Position numbers and translations under genes: made by a program. DNA of 64,000 nucleotides from Corynebacterium cystitidis (lineage in GTDB: Bacteria; Actinomycetota; Actinomycetes; Mycobacteriales; Mycobacteriaceae), in assembly GCF_900187295.1 (NCBI RefSeq), contig NZ_LT906473.1, positions 2,790,001-2,854,000 of the forward strand, given 5' to 3'. Below are positions 8,602 through 17,887 of this stretch, in pieces. Position 1 is the first letter of the stretch. Each line of letters starts with the position of its first letter. The notes under the pieces are model-generated. The model was given only the letters and a program-made list of their open reading frames with translations, made no database searches and had not been told where the DNA came from.

Positions 8602-9400
8602 TTAGTCTGTGATTACCACCATTTCTACAGCGGCGAAGTCAAGCTGATGGCGCTGCTCAACCTCGCGGATGCTTTCCTCAGCTGTGTCGATCAGCGCAAC
8701 GGAGGTGGGATGCTCTTTTTCGGCATCCTCATCCTTTTTCAAGTCTGCAAGAACAATCGGTGAAAAGTCCACACCGGCTAGAATGCCACTTCTTTGGTAA
8801 CCGTCTGCGTGGAGTTTTGTGAATTCACCGTCTTTAAACAGTACTGGGCCGTCGGCGCAGCCAAAGGCGAAACCATTCTCGCTGACAGCCTCGCCGTGTA
8901 CCTTCGGGCATTCAGTAGTTTCTGCGTCCGGGTTGGCGATGTCACGAGACTTCACCACGGTGACTTCTCCAGTTGCATCAGAAAAACAGTGCGGTTAGCC
9001 CTTCGTGGGGGACAACGTGGCCAGCCTGAGGAACGTCATAGGTGACATTGGTTAGCTGTGGGTCTGTCTCGTAGAAGTGGGAATGGTCGCCGTGCGGCTT
9101 TTCAATCAATCCGGAATCGTAGGCGTGCAGCGTATTACCTTCAGTTACGAGCGCGTGGCGCCCGTCACCTGCTTGGTTGAGGCGGAGGAAAGCGTTTTTC
9201 TCAATTTCCTCGAGGACCTCCCCCGTTTCTGGGTCAAGCGTGGTGAGGCCTTTGTCGTGGGTGAGGATGACACGAGGACTTAAGCTTGAAACCTCAACGG
9301 CCTCAGTCTCGGCTTGCCTCCGCTCCTCTGTACCATTCGACGAGCATGCTGATATGGATAGTGCGCTAACGACGAGTGCCACAACGATTGTGCGGTTCAT
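8602..9400 (-). pseudogene. AztD-like zinc metallochaperone lipoprotein, frameshifted
   Basis: The 5' part starts at 9400 with a lipoprotein signal (MNRTIVVALVVSALSISAC, lipobox SISAC) and continues through HGDHSHFYETDP, a His-rich motif of AztD-type periplasmic zinc chaperones. It stops at 8978. The next frame (from 8958) continues the same protein with TVVKSRDIANPDAETTECPK and SPIVLADLKKDEDAE. Removing one T from the T5 run at 8982-8986 restores LFSDATGEVTVVKS across the break. The restored protein is about 266 residues, short for the family (about 400 as I recall), so the C-terminus also looks lost. It may be a pseudogene or a sequencing error. Confidence 0.75.
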
Positions 9401-9435
9401 GAAATGGATGTCATGAGCTCGGACCCTAACACAAG

Positions 9436-9449
9436 GGAAAATCGTTTCC
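9436..9449. promoter_or_regulatory. Inverted repeat upstream of the AztD-like gene
   Basis: GGAAA-ATCG-TTTCC is a perfect 5-base inverted repeat 36 bases upstream of the lipoprotein ATG. Position and AT-rich core would suit a metal regulator such as Zur, but I cannot match it to a known consensus. Confidence 0.3.
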
Positions 9450-9535
9450 AATAGTGTTCGGGTATTTTTCGGACTACGAGAAATCAAAGCAATGTATGGC
9501 GAATAGAAAATCGATTTTTTGGTACCCAATCAGTC

Positions 9536-11017
9536 TTAGGCGCGAGTGGTCGTCGTTAAGCGAAGGTCAGCAATCGACACAGCAAGAGCGATAAGCATAA
9601 ACACCACGACTATTCCCCAACCAGTGAGAATCGCAGGAGTCCATCCAGCGTGGAGCTGAACCGAAAACGCAACACCAGTAATCACCGCAATACCCACAGT
9701 GGTACCAATGCGTTGACCGGTTTGTAAGACCCCACCGACGGAACCCGCATATTCTTGCGGAATGCGCGCCAGCGTCAGGGTTTGATTAGGCGTGATCACC
9801 ATGCCTTGGCCGGTGCCAAAAATGGCGAGTGTTCCGATGAGGATGAGTTCACTCCAACCAAAACGATCCACCCCGTACACCACAATCGCGCTGGACACGA
9901 TACCGGTTATAGCAAGCGAGATGCCCAGGATGACTACCGAGCGCCCCATGCGCGAGACCGCCCCGCCCGACCAGAAAGACGACAGCGCGCTAAGAATTGC
10001 CGAGGGAACCCCGATCAGCCCAGTGACCAGTGCCGTGTACCCCAAGCCCAACTGAAAGTAGAGCGCAACCAGTACCCACACTGAGGTGATACCCATAAAC
10101 CAGATAAAGGCGATCAGCGCGCCATTGCGGAAGGCCACTTGGCCGAAAACCCTTAGATCGACCATGGGTTTGATGTTGTTCGAGGGCTTGGCGCAGCGTT
10201 TCTCCCACCAGATCCACACAGCCACCAGGAGAGCGGCGAGTGGAATCAGGAACCGCACCCACGCAGTGCGCTGCGTGCCCACAAAGGGCAGCATCACAGC
10301 AAGAACAGCGCTACCCAGCAATAAGGCGCCGAGTGGATCGAGCTGACGCACCGTGTCGAAAAAAGACGTCGAGCGGCCCGTGGTGGCGTTGGTCAGTCGG
10401 GAGATTAAGGGGCGGGGAAACCACAGCAGGCCCAGCAGAATGCAGGCAATGCCGAAGGGGACGTTGATCAACATGGTCAGCCTCCAGCCGAGGTCCGGCC
10501 CGCCCGCTGAAATTAGAAAACCACCAACAACTGGCCCGATTGCCACGGCAATACCCACCGTGGAGCCGAAAATCCCGTAGGCGCGACCCCGTTCAGCACC
10601 AGTGAAATAGTGCTGAATCATGCCAATAGTCTGCGGATTGAAAAGCCCAGCACCGATGCCCATCACTAGGCGCGCAATGTTAAGCACAGTAGTGCTCGGT
10701 GCGAGGCCAGCCGCAACCGCGCCAAGCGTATAGACGGTCATGCCCAAGAGATAAAGCCCGCCGCGGCCCAGCATGTCCCCGGCGCGCCCGGCGGCAACCA
10801 AGACCACCCCAAAGGTAAGGGCGTAACCAGCCAGGATCCACTGAGACTGCCCAGGCGTGGCCCCCAATGAGTGTTGAATTGAGGGCAACGCCACGTTGAT
10901 GATGGAGACCGCGATTAACGCGACGAAAATTCCCAACAGCAGGACGGCAAGGATACGCCAGCGCCGCGGGTTCGGTTGGGCGTGAGAGGTTGATAAGTTA
11001 TTGGCGGTGGCGTTCAT
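9536..11017 (-). CDS. MFS drug exporter, DHA2 family (14 TMS)
   Basis: 493 residues with about fourteen hydrophobic segments, the layout of DHA2 (QacA/EmrB-type) multidrug/H+ antiporters. Motifs: LLGIFVALIAVSIINVALPSI in TM1, WILAGYALTFGVVLVAAGRA with GDMLGR (motif A) after TM2, RLVMGIGAGLFNPQ (motif B) and GPVVGGFLI (motif C, the antiporter motif). A frame-internal ATG at 11017 is preferred over 11026, because TACAAT ends seven bases before it and would give a leaderless transcript. Function as an exporter follows from motif C; substrate unknown. Confidence 0.85.
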   Translation of the reverse strand: MNATANNLSTSHAQPNPRRWRILAVLLLGIFVALIAVSIINVALPSIQHSLGATPGQSQWILAGYALTFGVVLVAAGRAGDMLGRGGLYLLGMTVYTLGAVAAGLAPSTTVLNIARLVMGIGAGLFNPQTIGMIQHYFTGAERGRAYGIFGSTVGIAVAIGPVVGGFLISAGGPDLGWRLTMLINVPFGIACILLGLLWFPRPLISRLTNATTGRSTSFFDTVRQLDPLGALLLGSAVLAVMLPFVGTQRTAWVRFLIPLAALLVAVWIWWEKRCAKPSNNIKPMVDLRVFGQVAFRNGALIAFIWFMGITSVWVLVALYFQLGLGYTALVTGLIGVPSAILSALSSFWSGGAVSRMGRSVVILGISLAITGIVSSAIVVYGVDRFGWSELILIGTLAIFGTGQGMVITPNQTLTLARIPQEYAGSVGGVLQTGQRIGTTVGIAVITGVAFSVQLHAGWTPAILTGWGIVVVFMLIALAVSIADLRLTTTTRA

Positions 11018-11194
11018 GAGCCACATTGTAGAGCCATGAGCAAATCTTCCCGGAGGCGCAGACTTAACGCCCTATCACCCCAGCCGTAGCCTGTAGCTTT
11101 AGCCTGTAGTCTGACGAATAATAAGCGCTACGTTAACCTGCGGCTTAAGCCCCTCAACCGCGCGTGTCGGGTGGGTCTACTACACTTGTTTTCC

Positions 11195-14167
11195 ATGACG
11201 AACGCGCAAGAAGGACCTGATTTCCGCTATTCGGCGGGGCTTGCTAACACGATTGAGAAGAAGTGGCAGAAGTACTGGGCTGAACAGGGCACTTTCCACG
11301 CTCCGAACCCGGTGGGTGATTTAGCTACCGGCGGCGAGTTGCCGAAGGAGAAGCTCAACGTGCAGGACATGTTCCCGTACCCGTCGGGCGCGGGCCTGCA
11401 TGTGGGCCACCCGCTGGGCTATATCGCCACCGACGTGTTTGCGCGTTACCACCGCATGCAGGGCAAGAATGTGCTGCATACGTTGGGTTATGATGCGTTC
11501 GGTCTGCCTGCGGAGCAGTACGCAATCCAGACGGGCACCCACCCGCGCACGACAACCATGACCAATATTGAGAACATGGAGCGCCAGCTCGGTGCGCTGG
11601 GTCTGGGCCACGATAAGCGTCGCGCGGTGGCCACCACTGACCCGGAGTTTTATAAGTGGACGCAGTGGATTTTCCTGCAGATTTACAACGCGTGGTTTGA
11701 TGAGGAGCAGCAGAAGGCCCGCCCTGTCGCTGAGCTTATCGACGAATTATCCTCCGGTGCTCGTACCACTAAGGATGGCCGGGAATTTGCTTCGCTTTCT
11801 CCGGAGGAGCAGCGCGCTGCTGTTGATGAGTTCCGCCTGGTGTACTTGAGCGAGTCTATGGTGAATTGGTGCCCCGGCTTGGGTACTGTGCTGGCCAACG
11901 AGGAGGTTACGGCCGATGGCAGGTCGGAGCGTGGCAACTTCCCGGTGTTCCGGAAGCGTCTGCGCCAGTGGATGATGCGGATTACTGCCTACTCGGACCG
12001 GTTGTTGGATGATCTTGAGCTGTTGGATTGGCCGGAGAAGGTCAAGGCTATGCAGCGCAATTGGATTGGCCGTTCCCGTGGTGCGGAGGTGGTCTTCCTG
12101 GCGGAAGACCACGGAGCCGGAGGTCACGGGGGGCAAGGCACGGCTGCCGGTGATCGCGAAGATTCACTTTCTGCCGGTGATCGCGAGGATTCACTTTCTG
12201 CCGGTGATCGCGAGGATTCACTTTCTGCCGGTGATCGCGAGGAACGAGCGATCACCGTGTTCACCACCCGCGCCGATACTCTCTTTGGCGCTACCTATGT
12301 TTCTTTGGCGCCGGAACATGAGCTCGTCGATAAGCTTACTGCGGATTCCTTCCCTGCTGGCACGAACCCGAAGTGGACCTACGGCTGCGCCACTCCTGCC
12401 GAGGCGGTGCAGAAGTATTTGCGCGATATCGCGGCTAAGTCGGATCTGGAGCGCCAGGAAAACAAGGACAAGACTGGTGTGTTCCTGGGCACTTTTGCCA
12501 CCAACCCAGTCAGCGGCGAGCAGGTGCCGATTTTCATCGCGGATTATGTGCTTACCGGCTACGGTACGGGTGCGATTATGGCTGTGCCCGCCCATGATGA
12601 GCGTGACTATGAGTTCGCCACTGAGTTTGAGTTGCCGATCATCCCTGTGCTCGACGGAGACATCTCTGAGCAGGCGTTTGTTGGCGATGCCCCACACATT
12701 AACTCCGCTAATGACCGCGGCCTGGACTTAAACGGCATGGGCCTCGACGAGGCGATTTCTACCACAATTGATTGGTTGGTCGCCGAAGGTGCGGGTGAGG
12801 AGAAGATTCAGTACAAGCTGCGTGACTGGCTGTTTGCCCGCCAGCGTTATTGGGGTGAGCCATTCCCCATTGTGTACGACGAAGCCGGTAATGCCCACGC
12901 TCTGCCTGAATCGATGTTGCCTGTGGAGCTGCCGGAGGTGGAAGATTACAAGCCTGTTTCCTTCGACCCAGACGATATTGATTCTGAGCCCTCTCCCCCG
13001 TTGGCCAAGGCCACTGAGTGGGTCAATGTTGAGCTTGACTTGGGTGATGGTCCGAAGCAGTACCGGCGTGATACCAATGTGATGCCTCAGTGGGCGGGTT
13101 CTTCCTGGTACCAGCTGCGCTACATTGATCCGACCAATGACGATGCATTTGTCGACCTAGAGAACGAGCGTTACTGGACAGGCCCGCAGCCTGAGGTCCA
13201 CGGCGAGAATGACCCCGGCGGCGTTGACCTCTATGTTGGTGGTGTTGAGCATGCTGTGCTGCACCTGCTCTATTCGCGTTTTTGGCACAAAGTGCTCTTT
13301 GACCTGGGCCATGTGACCTCGAAGGAGCCGTACCGTCGCCTGTACAACCAGGGCTACATCCAGGCCTACGCCTACACGGATGCCCGAGGCGTGTACGTGC
13401 CAGCCGCCGAAGTGGAGGAAAAAGACGGCAAGTACTATTACGCCGGCAACGAAGTTGCCCAGGAGTACGGCAAGATGGGCAAGTCCCTGAAGAATGCCGT
13501 TGCCCCGGATGAGATCGGCGAAGAGTTTGGTGCGGACACCCTGCGCGTCTATGAGATGTCGATGGGCCCGTTGGATACGTCGCGCCCGTGGGCCACGAAG
13601 GATGTCGTCGGCGCGCACCGCTTCCTGCAGCGTTTGTGGCGTTTGCTTATCGACGAAGAAACCGGCGAACTGCTTGCCTCCGAGGAACCCCTCACCGATG
13701 AGGACAATAAGCACCTGCATCGCACCATCGCCGGTGTCACCGATGATTATGAGAACCTGCGCGATAATACTGTGGTGGCCAAGCTCATTGAGTACGTCAA
13801 TTATCTGACTAAGACCTACCCGGGTCCCGTGCCGCTGGAGGCTGTGGTTCCGCTGGTGCAGATGGTGTCTCCGCTGGCGCCGCATATCGCGGAGGAGTTG
13901 TGGCAGCGCCTCGGCCACACGGACACCATCACGTTTGAGCCTTTCCCTGTCGCAGAAGAGTCGTGGCTTGTCGACGACTCCGTGGAGCTTCCCGTGCAGA
14001 TCAACGGCAAGGTTCGCTCCCGCATAGAGGTGGCTACCGATGCGTCGAAAGACGAGATTGAGGCTACCGCGCGTGCCGACGAGAAAGTGGTTGAGCTGGT
14101 AGGTGACGGCACCATTGTGAAGGTGATTGTGGTGCCGGGCCGCATGGTGAACCTCGTGGTGAAATAG
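11195..14167 (+). CDS. leuS: Leucyl-tRNA synthetase with an internal tandem repeat
   Basis: 990 residues; charges tRNA-Leu. The class I signatures are HVGHPLGY (HIGH-type) and KMGKSLKN (KMSKS-type). The CP1 editing domain includes [16 protein letters not shown] and [19 protein letters not shown], with the conserved editing Asp. The catalytic zinc-type region and C-terminal VNGKVR-like segment ([12 protein letters not shown]) are present. Unusually, the start of CP1 carries the repeated nonapeptide AGDREDSLS three times (12146-12243), which accounts for part of the extra length over typical actinobacterial LeuRS. The ATG at 11195 follows TACACT by eight bases, suggesting a leaderless mRNA; an in-frame GTG lies at 11171. 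Confidence 0.97.
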   Translation: MTNAQEGPDFRYSAGLANTIEKKWQKYWAEQGTFHAPNPVGDLATGGELPKEKLNVQDMFPYPSGAGLHVGHPLGYIATDVFARYHRMQGKNVLHTLGYDAFGLPAEQYAIQTGTHPRTTTMTNIENMERQLGALGLGHDKRRAVATTDPEFYKWTQWIFLQIYNAWFDEEQQKARPVAELIDELSSGARTTKDGREFASLSPEEQRAAVDEFRLVYLSESMVNWCPGLGTVLANEEVTADGRSERGNFPVFRKRLRQWMMRITAYSDRLLDDLELLDWPEKVKAMQRNWIGRSRGAEVVFLAEDHGAGGHGGQGTAAGDREDSLSAGDREDSLSAGDREDSLSAGDREERAITVFTTRADTLFGATYVSLAPEHELVDKLTADSFPAGTNPKWTYGCATPAEAVQKYLRDIAAKSDLERQENKDKTGVFLGTFATNPVSGEQVPIFIADYVLTGYGTGAIMAVPAHDERDYEFATEFELPIIPVLDGDISEQAFVGDAPHINSANDRGLDLNGMGLDEAISTTIDWLVAEGAGEEKIQYKLRDWLFARQRYWGEPFPIVYDEAGNAHALPESMLPVELPEVEDYKPVSFDPDDIDSEPSPPLAKATEWVNVELDLGDGPKQYRRDTNVMPQWAGSSWYQLRYIDPTNDDAFVDLENERYWTGPQPEVHGENDPGGVDLYVGGVEHAVLHLLYSRFWHKVLFDLGHVTSKEPYRRLYNQGYIQAYAYTDARGVYVPAAEVEEKDGKYYYAGNEVAQEYGKMGKSLKNAVAPDEIGEEFGADTLRVYEMSMGPLDTSRPWATKDVVGAHRFLQRLWRLLIDEETGELLASEEPLTDEDNKHLHRTIAGVTDDYENLRDNTVVAKLIEYVNYLTKTYPGPVPLEAVVPLVQMVSPLAPHIAEELWQRLGHTDTITFEPFPVAEESWLVDDSVELPVQINGKVRSRIEVATDASKDEIEATARADEKVVELVGDGTIVKVIVVPGRMVNLVVK
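12146..12243 (+). repeat. 27-bp in-frame tandem repeat inside leuS
   Basis: Three full 27-base copies (12146-12172, 12173-12199, 12200-12226) and a 17-base partial copy (12227-12243). Copies 2 and 3 are identical; copy 1 differs by one base (GAA for GAG). Each encodes AGDREDSLS, so copy-number change would keep the reading frame. Confidence 0.95.
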
Positions 14168-14180
14168 CTGGATTGGTACG

Positions 14181-14234
14181 TTCGGTCGCCGGTTTCCGGT
14201 TTTTCTCCGACAAAAATGATAACTGGCGACCGAA
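14181..14234. terminator. Hairpin after leuS
   Basis: Arms TTCGGTCGCCGGTT (14181-14194) and AACTGGCGACCGAA (14221-14234) pair at 13 of 14 positions, 14 bases past the leuS stop. It lies between the convergent leuS and yeiH-type genes and could serve both. Confidence 0.65.
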
Positions 14235-14271
14235 GCGATCACCGCTTGAAGCGTGTTACGAGCGTGTGTGT

Positions 14272-15477
14272 TTAAGCGAGCATCCCCGCGAAAATCACGC
14301 CAAAGAATAACCAGGCTAAAAAGAGTCCCACAATCAGGTTCACGGTTGTGCCAAAGGCAAATACCACGATGGGCTTCCATCCCGCCTGACGCAGGGATTC
14401 GAAACGAAATTCTAAACCGATGGACACAAACGCCAAGGTAAACAGGAAAGTTTGCAGTGATTTCGCGGCGTCTAAACCTGCGTCGAGCCATCCACCGGAA
14501 GCTGCTGCCGGGTAGATCGCGGCTAGGACAGTGACCAGAATTGAGGCAGCGATAAACCCGAGGACGAATTTAGGGAAACGAGTCCATACCTCACCCCAGT
14601 GTGGCTTAACAGTTGCTGCGCTGCGATCCACCTTCATAGTGAAGTAGAGCGATAAGGCAACGGCTACAAATCCGATCAGGGCGTTTTGGGTCATCTTCAC
14701 AATTGCTGCGTACTCGAGTACATCATCACCGGCAACGGCACCTGCTGCGGTGACAGCGGCGGTGGTATCGATATTGCCGCCGATCCAAGCGCCTGCCACC
14801 GGGGCTGATAAGCCCATCAGCTCAGCCAGCCACGGCAGCAAGAATATGGACGGCACTGCGAAAACAATCACTAACCCTGCGGTATAGGCCAACTGTTCCT
14901 TTTTCGCATGAACAGCCCCGGCTGCGGCTACGGCAGCAGAGACACCACAAATGGAAAGCGCGGATGCTAAAAGTGCACGCAGGTGATTATCCACACCGAG
15001 TAATCCGGCAAACCACCAGGTAAGCAGGAATACTGTAGCGATGAGTGCGATGGCCTGGAGTACTGCGGGTGCTGCTGCGGTGACAATCACACCGAGGTTG
15101 ACGGTAGAGCCGAGCAGGACCAAACCAGTCTTAATGAATAGCTCAGTGCGAAAAGCTGCCGACATTTTTTCTGACCAGCCCAACAGACTCAGGATGGCGT
15201 TGGCTGCGAAACCTAAAATGATGGCGTAGATGGGAAATTCGATGCTTTTGGATAATGGCCCAAACCATGTTCCTTCTGCCCAATCTGGTACGCGGGAGAC
15301 CAGAATGGAAACACAGATTGCTAAGCCAAAAACAACAATTACTCCGCCTCCTGTCCATGCCTTGTGGTGAGTAGGTGTTGTCGTAGAGGTGTGGCTTGTG
15401 GGTTCTGTGGGTTCTGTAGGTTCGGGGGCAGCTTGACAATTAGTTGTTGCCGCGCGAGACGTTGAGTATTGAGACAT
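14272..15477 (-). CDS. YeiH/UPF0324-family putative sulfate exporter
   Basis: A 401-residue membrane protein with about ten hydrophobic segments. Family features include FPIYAIILGFAANAIL, KTGLVLLGSTVNLG, ICGVSAAVAAAGAV, GAWIGGNIDTTAAVTAAGAV and KMTQNALIGFVAVALS. The N-terminal 40 residues are a Pro/Thr-rich cytoplasmic tail. The family is described as putative sulfate or organosulfonate exporters; direct evidence is thin. Its ATG directly follows the stop of the small gene upstream (TAA-ATG), so the two are translationally coupled. Confidence 0.85.
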   Translation of the reverse strand: MSQYSTSRAATTNCQAAPEPTEPTEPTSHTSTTTPTHHKAWTGGGVIVVFGLAICVSILVSRVPDWAEGTWFGPLSKSIEFPIYAIILGFAANAILSLLGWSEKMSAAFRTELFIKTGLVLLGSTVNLGVIVTAAAPAVLQAIALIATVFLLTWWFAGLLGVDNHLRALLASALSICGVSAAVAAAGAVHAKKEQLAYTAGLVIVFAVPSIFLLPWLAELMGLSAPVAGAWIGGNIDTTAAVTAAGAVAGDDVLEYAAIVKMTQNALIGFVAVALSLYFTMKVDRSAATVKPHWGEVWTRFPKFVLGFIAASILVTVLAAIYPAAASGGWLDAGLDAAKSLQTFLFTLAFVSIGLEFRFESLRQAGWKPIVVFAFGTTVNLIVGLFLAWLFFGVIFAGMLA

Positions 15478-15648
15478 TTAGAACCACTGTCCAATATTTG
15501 GAAAAATCCCTGAAAGGCAGAGCAACAAAAGTACTATCCCGGCAACTGTTGCTATCCAATCTTCACTGAGGGAGAACTTGCCGTGGGAATCCGGTTGCGT
15601 TTGCGCCGGAGAAGATGGTGGTGTCTCGGTTGGGTAGGCGGTAGACAT
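15478..15648 (-). CDS. Small membrane protein coupled to the YeiH-type exporter
   Basis: 56 residues: a Pro/Thr/Ser-rich hydrophilic N-terminus, then SEDWIATVAGIVLLLLCLSG and IFPNIGQWF. One transmembrane helix is predicted. The SEDW-plus-TM text resembles the extra N-terminal helix that some UPF0324 exporters carry in the same polypeptide, so this could be a split-off subunit. It ends in TAA directly abutting the ATG of the exporter and is preceded by two TetR-like operators. Confidence 0.75.
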   Translation of the reverse strand: MSTAYPTETPPSSPAQTQPDSHGKFSLSEDWIATVAGIVLLLLCLSGIFPNIGQWF

Positions 15649-15678
15649 GGATAACCTTTCCGAACATGAGTTTTCTCG

Positions 15679-15700
15679 CTATAGACCGATTGGTCTATAG
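15679..15700. promoter_or_regulatory. TetR-type operator, site 1
   Basis: Half-sites CTATAGACC and GGTCTATAG face each other around GATT, giving 10 of 11 paired positions. TAGACC...GGTCTA is a form used by NemR-type TetR regulators. It lies 31 bases upstream of the small membrane protein start. Confidence 0.65.
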
Positions 15701-15712
15701 GGTAACTTGAAA

Positions 15713-15732
15713 AATAGACATTTCAGTCTATT
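15713..15732. promoter_or_regulatory. TetR-type operator, site 2
   Basis: AATAGACATTTCAGTCTATT is a perfect 7-base inverted repeat sharing TAGAC/GTCTA with site 1, about one to three helical turns away. Two sites with the same half-site core support one dimeric repressor for the yeiH-type operon. No TetR gene is in the immediate vicinity. Confidence 0.6.
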
Positions 15733-15818
15733 GGGTAGCTAACTACAAAGTCCCAGTTGCCGCCAAGTTTATTATTCAATAGCGCACGCAATGCCTGACC
15801 ACTGGAAGCACCATCCTG

Positions 15819-16775
15819 TCATTCCACCTGCACTACCACGCGGCCCCGCCCGGTACCGGCCAGCAAGTTGGCCCCCACCTCAATGGCACCAGCTACATCA
15901 ACGGTTGCGGTAGAGCTTGTGAGCTTATCGACGTCCAGATGTGCAGCCAGTAAGTTCCACGCCTGATCACGCAGCTCAACCGGGGCATCAACGGAGTTCA
16001 CCCCAGCCAAATTCACACCTCGCAAGATAAATGGCAGCACGCTAGCTGGCAGGTCTGCACCCGCCGCCAAACCACACGCTGCCACCGTGCCACCCCAGGT
16101 GATCTGCGATAACACATTGGCCAGCGGTGTAGAACCAAGGGTGTCCACAGCACCGGCAAAGCGTGCTTTCTGTAAGGGCTTGCCAGCTTCTTCGAAATCA
16201 GCACGGTCAATCACATCGCTCGCCCCTAACTCTTTGAGCCAGTCTTTGTGGTCGTCGATACGCCCGCTAGCAGCGACCACCTCAATGCCTTGGGCTGCCA
16301 GAAGCTGCACCGCGATCGAACCAACCCCGCCGGTGGCACCAGTGACAAGCACCGGGCCAGCTTTGCCAACATCATGAAGCGCTAGTATGCACAGCGCTGC
16401 GGTATAACCAGCTGTTCCTATCGCTGCGGCTGTCCATTCATCAAAGCGCTCTGGCACGCAGGTGACGTACTCGGCGTCGATCTTCATCTGCGGCGTATAT
16501 CCACCATTGCGGCGCTCCCCGATCCCGTGGCCGTTGACTGTGACGAGGGTTCCGGGTTCAAACTTTGGAGATGTAACCACACGGCCTACGGCATCAATGC
16601 CTGGCACAAGAGGTAGGGTGCGTACCACGCCTTTGCTGCCGGCCAGGGCCATGCCGTCTTTGTAGTTGACGGAGGAATGGGTGATATTGATCAGGGTGTC
16701 GCCCTCACCGGCGTGCTCTGCGGCGGTGTCAACAAGTTGTGGGCCATTGTTAGTTATCAGCAGTGTGCGAGTCAT
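15819..16775 (-). CDS. YhdH/AcuI-type zinc-independent medium-chain reductase
   Basis: 318 residues of the MDR superfamily, quinone-oxidoreductase/acrylyl-CoA-reductase branch. Diagnostic blocks are NYKDGMALAGSKGVVR, LVPGIDAVGRV, GTAGYTAALCI, VLVTGATGGVGSIAVQLLAA (NADPH-binding), LGASDVIDR and a C-terminal GRGRVVVQV. Catalytic zinc ligands are absent, as in this branch. It probably reduces acryloyl-CoA or related enones with NADPH. The start at MTRTLLI matches the family; an ATG seven codons earlier (16796) is possible and would be nearly leaderless. Confidence 0.88.
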   Translation of the reverse strand: MTRTLLITNNGPQLVDTAAEHAGEGDTLINITHSSVNYKDGMALAGSKGVVRTLPLVPGIDAVGRVVTSPKFEPGTLVTVNGHGIGERRNGGYTPQMKIDAEYVTCVPERFDEWTAAAIGTAGYTAALCILALHDVGKAGPVLVTGATGGVGSIAVQLLAAQGIEVVAASGRIDDHKDWLKELGASDVIDRADFEEAGKPLQKARFAGAVDTLGSTPLANVLSQITWGGTVAACGLAAGADLPASVLPFILRGVNLAGVNSVDAPVELRDQAWNLLAAHLDVDKLTSSTATVDVAGAIEVGANLLAGTGRGRVVVQVE

Positions 16776-16800
16776 ACCTCCACGATAGGCAGGCATGTCA

Positions 16801-16860
16801 CTTTATGGTCGACAAATCCGACGATTTCCTGGGCGATGGCCGTGTTTGTCGACCAAAAAG
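16801..16860. repeat. 60-nt intergenic palindrome, copy A
   Basis: CTTTATGGTCGACAAA at the left and TTTGTCGACCAAAAAG at the right form a long stem with one mismatch. It has the same 60-base length, and shares a 14-base block (GGTCGACAAATCCG) and the right arm, with copy B at 27319-27378, while the loops differ. It sits between two minus-strand genes and can act as a terminator. Confidence 0.8.
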
Positions 16861-16890
16861 AGCAGTGGCACGCACCCCGACAACCACACC

Positions 16891-17838
16891 CTAAAGTTGG
16901 TTGAGCAACCAACCAATCAGGTGTTTGCCCACCTCTGTGGGCTGCAGCGCACCAGAAAGCGCGTTTTGCTTCTCTAACCCCAACAACCCGCGGAGATCCT
17001 TATTCAAAGAGCTGGTTGGGGTGACATGCCCACCAGTCATATCGTGGATCACCTGGGAATAAGCATTATCAAAATCCGCAGCGGCCACACCCAGATACCC
17101 AGCCACCTGGGACTGCCCAACCAGCGCAAAAAGTGCACTCACCACCGCCTCAATCTGGTGGGTGGAGTTAAAAGCATAAGGAAAATTACGGTCCACCCAG
17201 CGCAAATACTCGGAGGAGTTTTCAAGACAATCCTCACCGCGCTCAGTTAAATACAGCGCATCAGTATCAAAACGGGCCAGCCGCATATCTGTAATCAGCT
17301 TCACCAACGAGGACGCCGCCCGTTCCGGCTCACCGTCTGCTACAAAGCCCCGCTCCAACGGCACTGTCTGCAGCGCAGAACCAATGGGAACCTTGGGGTA
17401 GTCCAGTGGCCCGGCCGCAAGCTCGGTTAGTACAGGATCGCAGGTGGCGGCGAGTTCTTCGTCGATAAGCGCGCGCATCTCGTCGGAAAGCTCTGTATAG
17501 CGCCCCAGGTCAGCGGCCTGGATGATCGGTGCCAGGCGGGGATAGCCCTGCGCAAGCACATCGAAAAACCCCATCTCGCCCTGCACAGCTACCGAAATCC
17601 GGACCTCACCCTGCTCTAGGTAAAATGTCGCGCCGGGGCTACTTAAGGCCTCGCCGATATCCTCGACGGTGGTGCCGCCGGGCTCGACGGTGAATTGCCA
17701 CGTGGCCTCGACGAGCTCAAACAGTGGGCTAAGTACGCGCTGCAGCTGGTTTGCGCTGAGGTCAGTGGGAACTGTCATTGTGTGTTGGACGGGAGGCTCG
17801 GCGCCTGCAAGATCGAGGAACAATGTGGTGTCGGTCAT
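16891..17838 (-). CDS. Hypothetical protein related to pRiA4b ORF-3-like proteins
   Basis: 315 residues, soluble. The N-terminal 55 residues (LFLDLAGAEPPVQHTMTVP, then a beta-alpha pattern to FELVEATWQFTVEP) look like the start of a pRiA4b ORF-3-like domain and like the second gene of this kind at 19206-20483. The remainder is helical with no recognisable catalytic motif. The longer upstream frame is ignored because MTDTTLFLDL matches the domain start. Confidence 0.6.
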   Translation of the reverse strand: MTDTTLFLDLAGAEPPVQHTMTVPTDLSANQLQRVLSPLFELVEATWQFTVEPGGTTVEDIGEALSSPGATFYLEQGEVRISVAVQGEMGFFDVLAQGYPRLAPIIQAADLGRYTELSDEMRALIDEELAATCDPVLTELAAGPLDYPKVPIGSALQTVPLERGFVADGEPERAASSLVKLITDMRLARFDTDALYLTERGEDCLENSSEYLRWVDRNFPYAFNSTHQIEAVVSALFALVGQSQVAGYLGVAAADFDNAYSQVIHDMTGGHVTPTSSLNKDLRGLLGLEKQNALSGALQPTEVGKHLIGWLLNQL

Positions 17839-17887
17839 TGTTCCGAGCCTAGTGAACCTAGGCGTAAAACACGTAAGCTGGAGGACC

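Noticed and set aside
9436..9449. A Zur box for the AztD-like gene
   Set aside because: It is a short palindrome only and does not match a Zur consensus I can recall, so it is listed as an unassigned inverted repeat.
12146..12243. The leuS repeats as a CRISPR array
   Set aside because: Repeats are directly abutting with no spacers, in frame in a coding gene, and there are no cas genes in the window.
13157..14491. A 444-residue minus-strand frame antisense to leuS
   Set aside because: It is fully overlapped by the certain leuS gene, has repeated His/Arg-rich text typical of antisense shadows and no ribosome site.
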